From JACKFE01 sp050248735 (lineage in GTDB: Bacteria > Nitrospirota > Nitrospiria > Nitrospirales > UBA8639), in the NCBI GenBank assembly GCA_050248735.1, contig JBFWRU010000012.1, positions 44,543 through 108,542 of the forward strand: a stretch of 64,000 nt of DNA. The letters run 5' to 3'. The notes under the pieces are model-generated. The model did not search any database. It saw nothing but the letters and a program-made list of their open reading frames with translations, and was not told where the DNA came from. Of this stretch, positions 26,261 to 35,279 are shown piece after piece; positions within the stretch are counted from its first letter, which is position 1, and each line of letters begins with the position of its first letter. The translations under genes and the position numbers were made by a program.

Positions 26261-27283
26261 TTAGGGCTCAGGCAATAGAAAAGATAAATCCATCATTAAA
26301 CGGGCGCCATAAGTGGGCCCGTAATCCTTGCTATTGAGTTGGTCGTTCCAGGTTTCAATCGTAAAGGGGTAGACGCGCAAGGCCCCTGTCCAAAATCGTT
26401 CTTCCAGCGAATCTCCCTGCTGGCCGTTGAAGATCCCCGAATCAATCGTGGCGCCGATTTCCACTTCAAACCATGGGCGAAATGTGCGTTCATCGTACCA
26501 GCCGTAGCTGATGGAACCCTGCGCCGTATAGGCCGTGTTGGCCAAATCGTGAAAGGCGGCTCCGGTGGCGATGCGGGCCGCCCTGACCATGCCGGATAGC
26601 CGTAAGGGGCGAAACACGCCGGCCAGTAGGCCGTCCTGAGGTCCTGTCCACCCTTCAATAGATTTTAAAGGGGACCAGCGTCGAAACCCGGCCCGCGCAA
26701 AGAGTTCATGGAATAAACTGCCCGACTGACCTCCTCCGCCCAGGTAGAGAATGCGTTTCTGCCCGGGAATTTCCCACCAGCGGGTGATAGACCCCGTAAA
26801 AGAAAAGTCGGTTTCCTTGCGGGTGTCTCCAACAGGAACTTCAGGAATACCCCAAATAGCATCATGGATGAGGTCGTTTTGCAGCCACTCGGTGGGTTGA
26901 TTGCGCGTAGGACCCACACCTAAGGTGAAATTGGTGCTCCAGTTGTCAAGCTGGTTGTCGAGATGTTGAGTCCAACTCAGGGTGATGAAATTTATGCCGA
27001 TGGTTTCCTGGATATTGTTAAACCGTTCTCCCGACCCGTTAAATTCCGTGAATCGAAAGACGGAGAGTCCGGTGGAAAGATCCGGTTCCTGGTCGGGGTA
27101 GGACAGCGCGCCCCAATGAATGAACGGTGCCGGTGTTTCACCCTTAGCCGGTGGTGGAATCAACACCCAGATGCTCCATACGATGAGCAGAGTCAGGGTT
27201 AGTCTTATAGAGAGGATCTGTTGATGCTTCCGCCTGTTTCCTGGCTCGAAGTACCTGGGGGTCATCTTAACTTTCAAGAACAT
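26261..27283 (-). CDS. Probable outer-membrane beta-barrel protein
   Basis: A 340-residue protein with a signal peptide (LTLTLLIVWSIWVLIPPPAKG) and a mature part rich in alternating aromatic and polar strands (INFITLSWTQH, NWSTNFTLGVG, ILYLGGGGQSG). It ends in a conserved-looking barrel strand LMMDLSFLLPEP. Trp and Gly content fit an outer-membrane barrel. I do not recognise the family; LpxR-like deacylases were considered but key motifs are not visible. The stop is shared with an inverted repeat TCTATTG/CAATAGA at 26253-26279 that may terminate both convergent transcripts. Confidence 0.65.
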   Translation of the reverse strand: MFLKVKMTPRYFEPGNRRKHQQILSIRLTLTLLIVWSIWVLIPPPAKGETPAPFIHWGALSYPDQEPDLSTGLSVFRFTEFNGSGERFNNIQETIGINFITLSWTQHLDNQLDNWSTNFTLGVGPTRNQPTEWLQNDLIHDAIWGIPEVPVGDTRKETDFSFTGSITRWWEIPGQKRILYLGGGGQSGSLFHELFARAGFRRWSPLKSIEGWTGPQDGLLAGVFRPLRLSGMVRAARIATGAAFHDLANTAYTAQGSISYGWYDERTFRPWFEVEIGATIDSGIFNGQQGDSLEERFWTGALRVYPFTIETWNDQLNSKDYGPTYGARLMMDLSFLLPEP

Positions 27284-27409
27284 GCGATAGAAGTGGAGCC
27301 GTATTGATTTTCATGTCATGCTGTTTCCATCTGCTGGATATGGACGAACATCCTTCCCAGGACTCGAATAAAGGCACATATTGAATAGGGGAACGTGGAC
27401 GGGGGGGAC

Positions 27410-27799
27410 TTACAGGGCACTCGCTTCGTTAACTTTAACGACCAATTCGCGGAAATTACACGGTTTATCAATAGTGGTGAACGCGCCGAGGTTCATGGCT
27501 TTATGTTTTTCCTGATCCTGGATAACTCCGCTGAGCATGATGACTTTAGGCGTTTTTCCATTCATCAGGGTGGTCACCTTCTCCAATAATTGTAATCCGC
27601 TCATTCCCGGCATTTGGTAATCGGCAATGATCACATCGGCGTGATGTGTTTCCAGCCATGTCATGGCCATTTCGCCGTTTTCGGATTCTGCACATTCATA
27701 GCCTGCCGACTCTAAAACCACCCGAACCGTTCGACGTACGGCTGGTTCATCATCGACAATGAGAATGTGTTTTTTAGGTGAGGAATTATCGACGTTCAC
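27410..27799 (-). CDS. Stand-alone response regulator receiver
   Basis: A 129-residue CheY-like protein consisting only of a receiver domain. Acidic pair DDE near 17-19, phospho-acceptor Asp in IIADYQMPG, Thr/Ser in MLSGV, and Lys in TIDKPC are present. No output domain, so it works by protein contact with a partner kinase or phosphorelay. Translation starts at GTG. It is one of five such proteins in this window and no kinase is adjacent. Confidence 0.9.
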   Translation of the reverse strand: MNVDNSSPKKHILIVDDEPAVRRTVRVVLESAGYECAESENGEMAMTWLETHHADVIIADYQMPGMSGLQLLEKVTTLMNGKTPKVIMLSGVIQDQEKHKAMNLGAFTTIDKPCNFRELVVKVNEASAL

Positions 27800-28258
27800 A
27801 ACGCATCTCTCTGATCTAACAAAGAAATAAAGAACATCATTCCTTTTGAATCAAATTGTCTTTACTATCTTGCTCCATTGTACATACGTAGAGGTCCTTG
27901 GGGAATACCCTCACCATATATTTTGTGGGAATAAATTTTTGACACACAATGATTATGATTTGAGCAATTTGATGATTCGGCTATGAATCTTGAGTTGTAT
28001 TAAGGCAGGAATGATTTACCAACAGCGTTGTCCACAGTTTTGGTGAATAGAATTGGTCAAATGTAAGTTATTGAAATAGTTGAATTATCAATTAGGTCAT
28101 CAACAAATATTTCGTAAAGGTACCAAAGACTAATAAACAGGAGGTTTTTTGCGGGGTTACGCATGGGAATGGAATAATTTCTTCCCAATTTCAAGGGATT
28201 TTAAAAGGGCAAGCGTCATTATTTTGACTCACCCTTGCAGCTGTCTGACGAGGAGCTT
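27800..28258. other. Intergenic, AT-rich
   Basis: No gene is recognised. Open frames here are short or antisense to the 28259-28738 gene. No repeat or terminator stands out. Confidence 0.4.
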
Positions 28259-28738
28259 TTACGTCTTTCGGGGAAGGAAGGACTTGAGCTTTGATTTGAC
28301 GGATTCGTAGATGGAGCCGACCGGCATAAGCTCTAATTCTGGGAGGCCGGATGACAAGGCCTGTTCGACTGCGATACGGGCCACTCTCATCCGTGGAAGA
28401 GAGTGTGAAGGAAAGGCTTCTTGAAGGGCCACAAAGGTAGCCGGAGGAATTTTGACAGAGAAGAGGTCTCCCTCCGGCGATGAAAAAATGAAGCACTCGG
28501 CATTCGATCGGCCGATGCGATAGGTCATCTTAAAGGTGAGGTTGTGAGGTTGAAGGGAGTCATCGTCCGAGGAAAATTGTCGGAAGGTACTCTCCACGAT
28601 CTCTTTGGCAATGCCTGCCGGAATACCGGCTTTCCATTCGGGAACCTCCGCCGGACCCCAATGAAAAAACCCTTCACTAGTCTGTGCGACTCTCCATGTG
28701 ATGCCCTCAATAAAAAATGAAAGGATTTTCAGACTCAT
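28259..28738 (-). CDS. Hypothetical protein
   Basis: A 159-residue soluble protein without signal peptide or membrane helix. The C-terminal part from about residue 110 is helical (RMRVARIAVEQAL) and ends in a basic tail, KSKLKSFLPRKT. I do not recognise the family. Codon use resembles the neighbouring genes, and the frame is free of overlaps, which supports it being real. Confidence 0.6.
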   Translation of the reverse strand: MSLKILSFFIEGITWRVAQTSEGFFHWGPAEVPEWKAGIPAGIAKEIVESTFRQFSSDDDSLQPHNLTFKMTYRIGRSNAECFIFSSPEGDLFSVKIPPATFVALQEAFPSHSLPRMRVARIAVEQALSSGLPELELMPVGSIYESVKSKLKSFLPRKT

Positions 28739-29060
28739 AAATTATGACTTTGGAGAAGACAGGAGATGATAAATATTAATGGTTACCACAAAATGGTTAA
28801 AAGGTGAGAGTGCCGATCACCGGAAGAGTGAGTTTGTTCAATCAGGAATGAAAGCGCCTATATTACAGGAACAGCACTTTTGGAGCACGTGCTTCATCAT
28901 TCCCAGGCCCCAAGTCTATACTATAGCTGATATTTCTTGTTGAAAGGGGAGGCGAGGTTTTCATTATACAAGTGTTATCTTATCATACCGGCTGTTTGTT
29001 ATTTTCTTATCCAGAATAAATGATGTAGAGGTATGGGGCGATTGAGAAAAGGAGAAGTCC
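28739..29060. other. Intergenic region between divergent genes
   Basis: No gene seen. It should hold the promoters of both the 28738 (minus) and 29061 (plus) genes, but no strong -35/-10 or -24/-12 match was found by eye. Confidence 0.4.
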
Positions 29061-30026
29061 ATGGTTCATGTCATAAGAGGTTTTAGGAAGAATACCGTTG
29101 TTGTCATAGTCCTTGTACACATATTTCTGTCAGGCTGTATGAGCACCGCTGATCAAAGCCAAAAATTTGTGAGTGAAGGATCGGGAGGCCCAATGCCTCC
29201 TCCCGGTACACGTGTGATGATTTTGAGCAACCACAAGGGAGCCCAAAGCGGGGCGGCCGAATGGCTTCAACAACGAGGATTCCTCATCGTTGATCCGTCC
29301 AGGGTGGAAAGAGAATTGACGGATTCTGCCGGCCATATGACCTCCGGGGGCGAACGAAATCTACAACTCCGGGAAGTGGCCAAGGCTGTGGATGCTGAAA
29401 TGGTGGTTTCGGCCCATGTGGGGCGAAAATTTGTTCCTGCGGATTACGGGAGTCAGGCGATGACCATTGCATCGGTCGAAATTCAGGGAATGGACGTTCA
29501 AACTGGAAATGTGGCCTTTGAATCGAAAGCCTGGAATTCCGACCCGGTTGTTGCGTCGGAAGGAACCGTTCTCAGTCTTACGAAGGGAGCTTTGCAGGAA
29601 GCCTGGAAAGGAGAAGACATACTTGCCTTGGCACCCGTTGAAGTGGTGGCACAGGAACGGTCCCTGGACCCTGGCGTTGTGGAGCCCCGGAGTGCGGATG
29701 GAGAAAAATCCCAGGTGGCTCCTCACGCCCCATTTTCAGCCAACTCCTCTGAAGTGGACTCCGGAGAAACGGAGTCTTCTTTGGGGCTGCAAGTTGCGAG
29801 TGGTGCCTTGTCGATTCTCTATACTCCAGTAAAAGTGGTCTATGCCGGCCTGGGTGGGATTATCGGTGGTCTGGCCTATGTAGTGACTGCCGGGAATGAC
29901 CGAGTCGCTCAGAGTATTTGGGGCGTAAGTTTGGAGGGGGACTATTGGGTAACACCCGCCCATCTAGAGGGGAACAAACCGCTTCATTTTCAGGGACAAT
30001 CCACAACCGTTAATATGGCTCCTTAA
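29061..30026 (+). CDS. CsgG/LpoB-like envelope lipoprotein
   Basis: A 321-residue protein with a signal sequence and lipobox LSGC. The first half looks like the CsgG/LpoB-type fold: RVMILSNHKGAQSGAAEWLQQRGFLIVDPSRVERELTD, then LREVAKAVDAEMVVSAHVGRK. This pattern of a variable-age metabolic subunit is common in outer-membrane lipoproteins. The second half is low-complexity and ends with a glycine-rich hydrophobic stretch (VVYAGLGGIIGGLAYVV). Likely periplasmic, at the outer membrane. Partner unknown. Confidence 0.65.
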   Translation: MVHVIRGFRKNTVVVIVLVHIFLSGCMSTADQSQKFVSEGSGGPMPPPGTRVMILSNHKGAQSGAAEWLQQRGFLIVDPSRVERELTDSAGHMTSGGERNLQLREVAKAVDAEMVVSAHVGRKFVPADYGSQAMTIASVEIQGMDVQTGNVAFESKAWNSDPVVASEGTVLSLTKGALQEAWKGEDILALAPVEVVAQERSLDPGVVEPRSADGEKSQVAPHAPFSANSSEVDSGETESSLGLQVASGALSILYTPVKVVYAGLGGIIGGLAYVVTAGNDRVAQSIWGVSLEGDYWVTPAHLEGNKPLHFQGQSTTVNMAP

Positions 30027-30073
30027 AAAATGTATTGAATAGGCGAGATGAATTTTCCCCGGATGCCGGATGG

Positions 30074-30841
30074 TTAGTGGTTCGTCAATACGTCAGGATT
30101 CCAATCGAAGTAAGAGATTTCCGGAGATGGAGTTGCCACAGCTATCGCCCCCAGGAAATCCGCCCCCGGATTTATGCGCCCTAAAAAATATGGGGTAGGT
30201 GAATTCCAGGGAGAGATTCCCGCAATCCAGGCCGTCTGGCCTCCCGGATCAAATTCAATTTCATACTTTGAGAGATCGGCAGACAATCCCAATCCCTGCA
30301 TTTTGAGATATGCTTCTTTACAGGTCCAGTAGGTTAAAAACCCGATGATCCGTTGATCCTCCGTCATAGCAGAAAGTCGGTCGGCCTCCCGTTCGGAAAA
30401 AAATCGTCTGGCAAGCTCTTCCGCGTGGATCGTTCGATCCACGGTTTCCACGTCAATGCCAACCGGAACTCCTCCACTAATGGCCACGACGGCCAATCCC
30501 TGTGTATGTGAGACATTACATTGAAGGGCGAGAGGCTTGGGAAAGACGGGAAAGGGCTTGCCCTGTACGGTTTTTCTTAGCTGGATGGTATGGGGAGGCA
30601 TCCCAGTATACCGTCCCAAAAGGTGTCGAAGCATACAGCGGGTGACCACAAACTGTTGTTGAGCGGATGCGCTTTTGAACTGATCGGCTCTGACAATTTC
30701 ATCAGGAGAGAGAAGGGCGCGAAACGCGGCCGATGACAGGCCTTCAGGGGCTAGGGTGGTTCTCCAGATCTCCACATGTGAATGACCCAATGAGAATTGG
30801 GGGCTGAGATTCGAAGACTGCCAGTTGGTCACGACATTCAT
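30074..30841 (-). CDS. 4'-phosphopantetheinyl transferase (Sfp-type)
   Basis: The Sfp-like domain begins at about the ATG 30839-30841; the frame can be read from a GTG at 30973 but that part has no family match. The 255-residue product has the P-pant transferase signatures QCNVSHT, VGIDVE (magnesium-binding Asp and Glu) and WTCKEAYLKMQGLGL. The enzyme attaches phosphopantetheine from CoA to carrier proteins of fatty-acid, polyketide or nonribosomal peptide pathways. No such carrier gene lies in the window. Confidence 0.9.
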   Translation of the reverse strand: MNVVTNWQSSNLSPQFSLGHSHVEIWRTTLAPEGLSSAAFRALLSPDEIVRADQFKSASAQQQFVVTRCMLRHLLGRYTGMPPHTIQLRKTVQGKPFPVFPKPLALQCNVSHTQGLAVVAISGGVPVGIDVETVDRTIHAEELARRFFSEREADRLSAMTEDQRIIGFLTYWTCKEAYLKMQGLGLSADLSKYEIEFDPGGQTAWIAGISPWNSPTPYFLGRINPGADFLGAIAVATPSPEISYFDWNPDVLTNH

Positions 30842-31020
30842 TGAAAAGGGCTTATTTATCGAAAGGCTAACGTCTTGTCGTAGTGGGTGTCCTTGCCGGA
30901 TAGACCATACCTCATGAGGAAGGCTGACGACAAAATGGAAAGAACCGAGGTCAGATTTCCCGGTTTGCCCCACACTGTCACGCGAGTCTTCCAGGAAGGG
31001 TGTACAATGAAAAGTAAGTT

Positions 31021-31419
31021 ATGGAAAAGCCGGGCACTAAACGGATTTTATTGGTTGATGATGACCAACAATTACGGAATGTCCTTCGCATTGCCCTGGA
31101 AGCGGCCGGGTATGACTGTGCGGAGGCACAGGATGGGCAGGAGGCCAGAAACCTTCTGATGACCGGGAAGTCTGTAGCCCTGATTGTAACTGATCATCAG
31201 ATGCCAAGAATGACGGGCCTTGAATTGGTGCAATGGGTTCGATCCCAATCCACTATTTCGGGAATACCTATCCTTTTATATAGTGGACAAATGGCTGACG
31301 ATTTGAGCCAACAGGCTGAACGGGCAGGGTCTACGGCCGTTCTCGCCAAACCGTTTCTTCTCCAGGACCTGTTGGGCCTCGTGGCTCAATTAATTTCCTC
31401 TCCCCCGAGTGCTCAATAA
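31021..31419 (+). CDS. Stand-alone response regulator receiver
   Basis: A 132-residue CheY-like protein: acidic cluster VDDDQ, phospho-acceptor in VTDHQMPRM, and Lys in LAKPF. No output domain. The ribosome site is weak. A second receiver-only gene starts 139 bases downstream on the same strand; sequence similarity between them suggests a local duplication. Confidence 0.88.
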   Translation: MEKPGTKRILLVDDDQQLRNVLRIALEAAGYDCAEAQDGQEARNLLMTGKSVALIVTDHQMPRMTGLELVQWVRSQSTISGIPILLYSGQMADDLSQQAERAGSTAVLAKPFLLQDLLGLVAQLISSPPSAQ

Positions 31420-31557
31420 AAGCCCCCTGTCGTCTTTTTGAGTAGATGAGGTGTCCGATTCTGGCATCGTATCGAACCTTCAGTGAGTTGAATTCGACTG
31501 ACGGACAACTAGCCATCAACGCTTGATAGTCAGATTTCAACTTTCTGGAGGTGTCTG

Positions 31558-32040
31558 ATGAAACACATTTTGGTGGTCGATGACGAACCCATGGTTCGTC
31601 GTGTCATCTATCTCATATTGGAGCAAGAGGGGTATGGTTGTGTGGAAGCCCGAAATGGGCAGGAGGCCATGGCCGCGCTGAAAGGAGATCCTCCCGTGGA
31701 TCTCGTCATCACGGATAACCAGATGCCGATGATGAATGGCCTTCAGCTGATTGCTTACCTGAAGACTTCCCCCTCTCATCGCCACTTGCCGATTGTCTTA
31801 TTGTCCGGTCAGCTGTCTGAGGAGGTCCAGGCCCTGGCTATCGCAAAGGGCGTTTCGGCCTTTCTTTCAAAGCCTCTTGATGTAGGAGAGTTGCTTGGCA
31901 CGGTGAATTTGCTCATGATGGCGGGCCGGTCCGGTCAGAAGGGTAAATCAGGAAGCCTAATATCCCAGGCGGGGCAGACAAAAATTGGACAAGGTCATAT
32001 TGTCCCTTTGGCAGCTTCTCGCCAGCAACTGCGAATGTGA
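31558..32040 (+). CDS. Stand-alone response regulator receiver with C-terminal tail
   Basis: A 160-residue protein. Residues 1-120 form a receiver with VDDEP, the acceptor Asp in VITDNQMP and Lys in LSKPLD. A TGGAGG ribosome site precedes the ATG. The last 35-40 residues are basic and have no domain; they overlap, on the opposite strand, the end of the gene at 31957-32619. The overlap suggests that an original stop codon was lost and the tail is a by-product. Confidence 0.88.
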   Translation: MKHILVVDDEPMVRRVIYLILEQEGYGCVEARNGQEAMAALKGDPPVDLVITDNQMPMMNGLQLIAYLKTSPSHRHLPIVLLSGQLSEEVQALAIAKGVSAFLSKPLDVGELLGTVNLLMMAGRSGQKGKSGSLISQAGQTKIGQGHIVPLAASRQQLRM

Positions 32041-32619
32041 GTCGGAATCCGTCGCCGCCACAAGATTCTGTTGGTGACAGAGTTGTATGGTGTACTGCAG
32101 AGAGGCGGAAGTGGTGAGCAACGCCATTCCATAATCAAAAGAGATTTCCGTGTCACCGGTTAACCGTTTCCGACTCATGGTTTGAAGGGATTCTACGGTA
32201 TAGGGAACGGACATTCGTGCTGGCTGCGTCAGATGGGAGAGGGCTGTGGTATCAAGGAGCTGCGGTTCTTCACCGGATTGAGGGGGAGGTGAGCGAAAGA
32301 GTCCGCGCTGAAACCGACCATCAGAGGCCAAGGCCTGGTGAAAAGTCGAACGCCATGCTCCGTCAGCCAAATCCCGATTGACCATGACGGTTATCGCCTG
32401 ACTGAGCGGACCACTCACCTGGTGACCCTGGATAATGCATCCGGCTTCGAGCTGCTCAGGGTAGTCGTCACCCATCCGATCGGGAAAAGCCGTCATCCCT
32501 GCCAGTGGGGTCAATTGCAAGGCCATAAAATCACGGAAATGAATCACGTGAAATTTTTGCAACAGGCCATGGAGAGTTTGCTCATGGCATAAATGAAATG
32601 GATAAAACAGTGCATCCAT
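31957..32619 (-). CDS. Conserved hypothetical protein
   Basis: A 220-residue soluble protein starting MDALFYPFHLCHEQTL and containing HFRDFMALQLTPLAG and TAFPDRMGDDYPEQL, a pattern I associate with a Nitrospirota-type family of unknown function. It has many His, Cys and Asp residues, which may bind metal. The C-terminal 28 codons overlap the receiver gene on the opposite strand (31957-32040). Confidence 0.65.
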   Translation of the reverse strand: MDALFYPFHLCHEQTLHGLLQKFHVIHFRDFMALQLTPLAGMTAFPDRMGDDYPEQLEAGCIIQGHQVSGPLSQAITVMVNRDLADGAWRSTFHQALASDGRFQRGLFRSPPPQSGEEPQLLDTTALSHLTQPARMSVPYTVESLQTMSRKRLTGDTEISFDYGMALLTTSASLQYTIQLCHQQNLVAATDSDSHSQLLARSCQRDNMTLSNFCLPRLGY

Positions 32620-32707
32620 GGGATAGGAGTTAGGCGCCAGGTCTCATGAGACTAAACGGGAATCTTTCCTCGAATGTAGTCATGGATCCAGCAATGCGCA
32701 AGATTGC

Positions 32708-33037
32708 TTAGGCCCCACCCAATTTCTCCAGTTCCTTGTTGACGAAATCCAGTATTTTTTCGGTGTCCTCAAGAAGACCATCGGTAATATTCAATCCTAG
32801 AGCGACATCCTCCTCGTCCAGCGTGTCAGCCAGTCCTTGCGTTTGGAGCAGACTGACATCCCAAAACACGATTCCGGCATGGTGGCGTTCGCCGTTGAGC
32901 GTGACGACGGCGTTGATATTATCGCCATGCTCGGTTGGGGTACTTAGAAATGATGGCTTACTCCCCGCTTGTTTCGCCCGCTGAATGAGTTCCATGAAAG
33001 TTTGGATTCGTTTGAGACTACTGGGGTCCATATCCAT
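32708..33037 (-). CDS. Small hypothetical protein
   Basis: A 109-residue acidic soluble protein. The central part ITHR-like strand pattern (NINAVVTLNGERHHAGIVFWD) and C-terminal helix (EDTEKILDFVNKELEKLGG) are compact. A TGGAGGA ribosome site lies seven bases before the ATG. No signal peptide, no known domain. TrmL lies upstream on the same strand, about 90 bases away. Confidence 0.65.
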   Translation of the reverse strand: MDMDPSSLKRIQTFMELIQRAKQAGSKPSFLSTPTEHGDNINAVVTLNGERHHAGIVFWDVSLLQTQGLADTLDEEDVALGLNITDGLLEDTEKILDFVNKELEKLGGA

Positions 33038-33127
33038 GAACTGTCCTCCATTATGTGGGTGTTATCGAGCGCATCGCCTCTTGCCGGCGACACGATTAGG
33101 TGATCTCTTTCCATCCATAGTCATTGG

Positions 33128-33592
33128 CTACCGAGCTCCGGTGAACCGGAGTTGTCTCCAGGCTTCGTAAACGAGTACGGCCACCGAGTTGCTCAGGTTC
33201 ATGCTGCGACTCTCGGGACGCATCGGAATGCGTAACCGATGGTCGGGAGGAAGCGAGTCTAGCACCTCTGTTGGAAGTCCTCTGGTTTCAGGGCCAAAGA
33301 GCAACGCATCTCCTGATTCGAATGATACATGATGATAGAGCCGGTTGCCTTTGGTCGTGATGCCAAATATGCGCGGTGGGTTCCGGGTTTGCATATAGTC
33401 TTGAAGGGTGGCATGGACCTCCACGCGAGCCATTTCATGATAATCCAACCCCGCCCGTCTCGCCCGTTTATCATCCAACTCAAATCCTAAAGGTTGGATG
33501 AGGTGTAGCCCAAAGCCGGTATTCGCACATAGGCGAATGATATTGCCGGTGTTCGGCGGAATTTCCGGTTGATACAGAACGATATCCAACAT
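33128..33592 (-). CDS. trmL: tRNA (cytidine/uridine-34-2'-O)-methyltransferase TrmL
   Basis: The frame is open from 33670, but the family start MLDIVLYQPEIPPNTGN falls at the ATG 33590-33592, giving about 154 residues, the usual TrmL length. SPOUT-knot motifs are visible: NIIRLCANTG, the loop LLFGPETRGLP and the C-terminal IPM…SMNLSNSVAVLVYEAWRQL. The enzyme methylates the wobble base of tRNA-Leu using S-adenosylmethionine. Confidence 0.93.
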   Translation of the reverse strand: MLDIVLYQPEIPPNTGNIIRLCANTGFGLHLIQPLGFELDDKRARRAGLDYHEMARVEVHATLQDYMQTRNPPRIFGITTKGNRLYHHVSFESGDALLFGPETRGLPTEVLDSLPPDHRLRIPMRPESRSMNLSNSVAVLVYEAWRQLRFTGAR

Positions 33593-33794
33593 TTGATTTT
33601 TTAATGCCTCTCCGTATAGTCCCTCAAGATACGAAAACCTACAGGGAGGAGTAATCGACTCTCTATTCAAGAAGGACGGGGTTAGTTCCTTGTAAGTGTA
33701 GAACAGGAAGATTTTTGACGGTAGGGATCATTGACAAGTCTCATTAGGAATTTTTTGACAACAATTGTTAATATCCCACTTAATCGAATCTGTT

Positions 33795-35222
33795 ATGACC
33801 TTCCAATTCGCCATTTCTATCATGCTTCTTTCCCTCGCCATGTATGGAGCAGGCTGTTCACACCATCCAATCGACGATACATTGAAAAGCCTGGTGCCTA
33901 AGCATACGGTCGCCATTGATCCTGAGGGCAATCCGGTCGACCCCATAACTTTTTCGGCACTCTCTTCGGATGCATTTCAAGGGCAGCTCCACACGATTGT
34001 GACCGAGATTGCAAAATCAGGCAAGAATAAAATCCTGGTTTTTGTCCATGGCGGTCTGAACCACCAGAAGGCGAGTCTCGACCGGGTCAAAGAACTGTTG
34101 GCCGATACAGACCTTATGAACGCCTATTATCCGATTTTTCTGAACTGGAATTCTGATCTTGTCGATACGTCAATTGAAGATCTTCTGTATATTCGTCAAG
34201 GCCGCATGGCCAGGGTGTGGGGCCCTGTGTCTTCTCCTTTTAAATTGGTAGTGGCTGTGGGAGGTGGCATATTACGAACACCTCTGGTTTGGGCACAAAT
34301 GCTGTCCAGCGACATGAATTCGACCGGTCTTATCCGGTGGCCTGGCAAACGTAACAGCGAAGCGCTTGCCGAGGTCATGCTTGATCTGTATCGCAAAAAG
34401 GAACTTGGATTTATTCCCATTGAACGAGGGAAATCATCCATTAGCGGTTGGGATACAACCGCAGCTTTGACGCGGTATGTGGTAACCCTACCTTCGAAGC
34501 TCCTATTGTCTCCCTTCATCGATGGCATCGGTCAGGGGGCCTGGCACAATATGTTGCGGCGAACTCAGATGCTGTTTCATCGGGAGGAGGCATTTGATAT
34601 TCGGGATTTTCTTGACGATTCGCCAAGGATAAAGAAAATGTTGACGAAAGGCCCCGATGGTGGAGCCTATTTATTGTTCGGTGTTCTGAGAGACCTGCTC
34701 AACACCCATGGCCAACCGATGGAGACGACTCTCATTGGACATAGTATGGGAACGATTGTTCTCAACCGGGTCCTGCAGGAATTTCCTGATCTTCCGGTTC
34801 GGAATATTGTGTATATGGCGGCAGCCTGTAGTATCGATGATTTTCGGACCAGTGTCATTCCCTACCTCCAGCGAAAAGAACATCAGGATGCTCGATTCTA
34901 CAATCTGATGCTCCATCCGGATGCGGAAGTCCGCGAGTGGCAGAAAAGTTTTCTAGACCTCACTCCCCGGGGAAGTCTCCTGGTCTGGATTGATAACTTT
35001 CTTTCTAATCCTCAATCGACCTTGGATCGCACGCTGGGAGCTTGGGAAAATATCATCCAAGCTACGCACATCATTCCGCCCGATGTGCGCTCTCGCATCA
35101 TGCTCAAGGCATTTTGTATCGGTGGCGAAAACTGTAACGCTCCGACCACCCATGGGGCCTTTTCTGATAGGGCGTACCAGTTTTGGAAACCTGAGTTTTG
35201 GCAGGTGTCGAATGGACATTGA
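33795..35222 (+). CDS. Alpha/beta-hydrolase-fold lipoprotein
   Basis: The frame can begin at a TTG at 33765, but an ATG at 33795 fits a signal sequence better (FAISIMLLSLAMYGAGC, lipobox AGC). The roughly 475-residue protein has an N-terminal oxyanion-like segment KILVFVHGGLNH and the nucleophile elbow LIGHSMGTIVLNRVL, with the catalytic Ser in GHSMG. It is probably a membrane-anchored esterase or lipase-like hydrolase. A TPR gene follows about 60 bases downstream. Confidence 0.82.
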   Translation: MTFQFAISIMLLSLAMYGAGCSHHPIDDTLKSLVPKHTVAIDPEGNPVDPITFSALSSDAFQGQLHTIVTEIAKSGKNKILVFVHGGLNHQKASLDRVKELLADTDLMNAYYPIFLNWNSDLVDTSIEDLLYIRQGRMARVWGPVSSPFKLVVAVGGGILRTPLVWAQMLSSDMNSTGLIRWPGKRNSEALAEVMLDLYRKKELGFIPIERGKSSISGWDTTAALTRYVVTLPSKLLLSPFIDGIGQGAWHNMLRRTQMLFHREEAFDIRDFLDDSPRIKKMLTKGPDGGAYLLFGVLRDLLNTHGQPMETTLIGHSMGTIVLNRVLQEFPDLPVRNIVYMAAACSIDDFRTSVIPYLQRKEHQDARFYNLMLHPDAEVREWQKSFLDLTPRGSLLVWIDNFLSNPQSTLDRTLGAWENIIQATHIIPPDVRSRIMLKAFCIGGENCNAPTTHGAFSDRAYQFWKPEFWQVSNGH

Positions 35223-35279
35223 TAGGCAACACAAGAATTATCCAGAGACAATCCATCCGGTTCCAATACAGATCTTGTC

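Noticed and set aside
33751..33775. AACAATTGTT palindrome before the hydrolase lipoprotein
   Set aside because: Only 10 bp and AT-rich, so it is likely chance; not reported as an operator.
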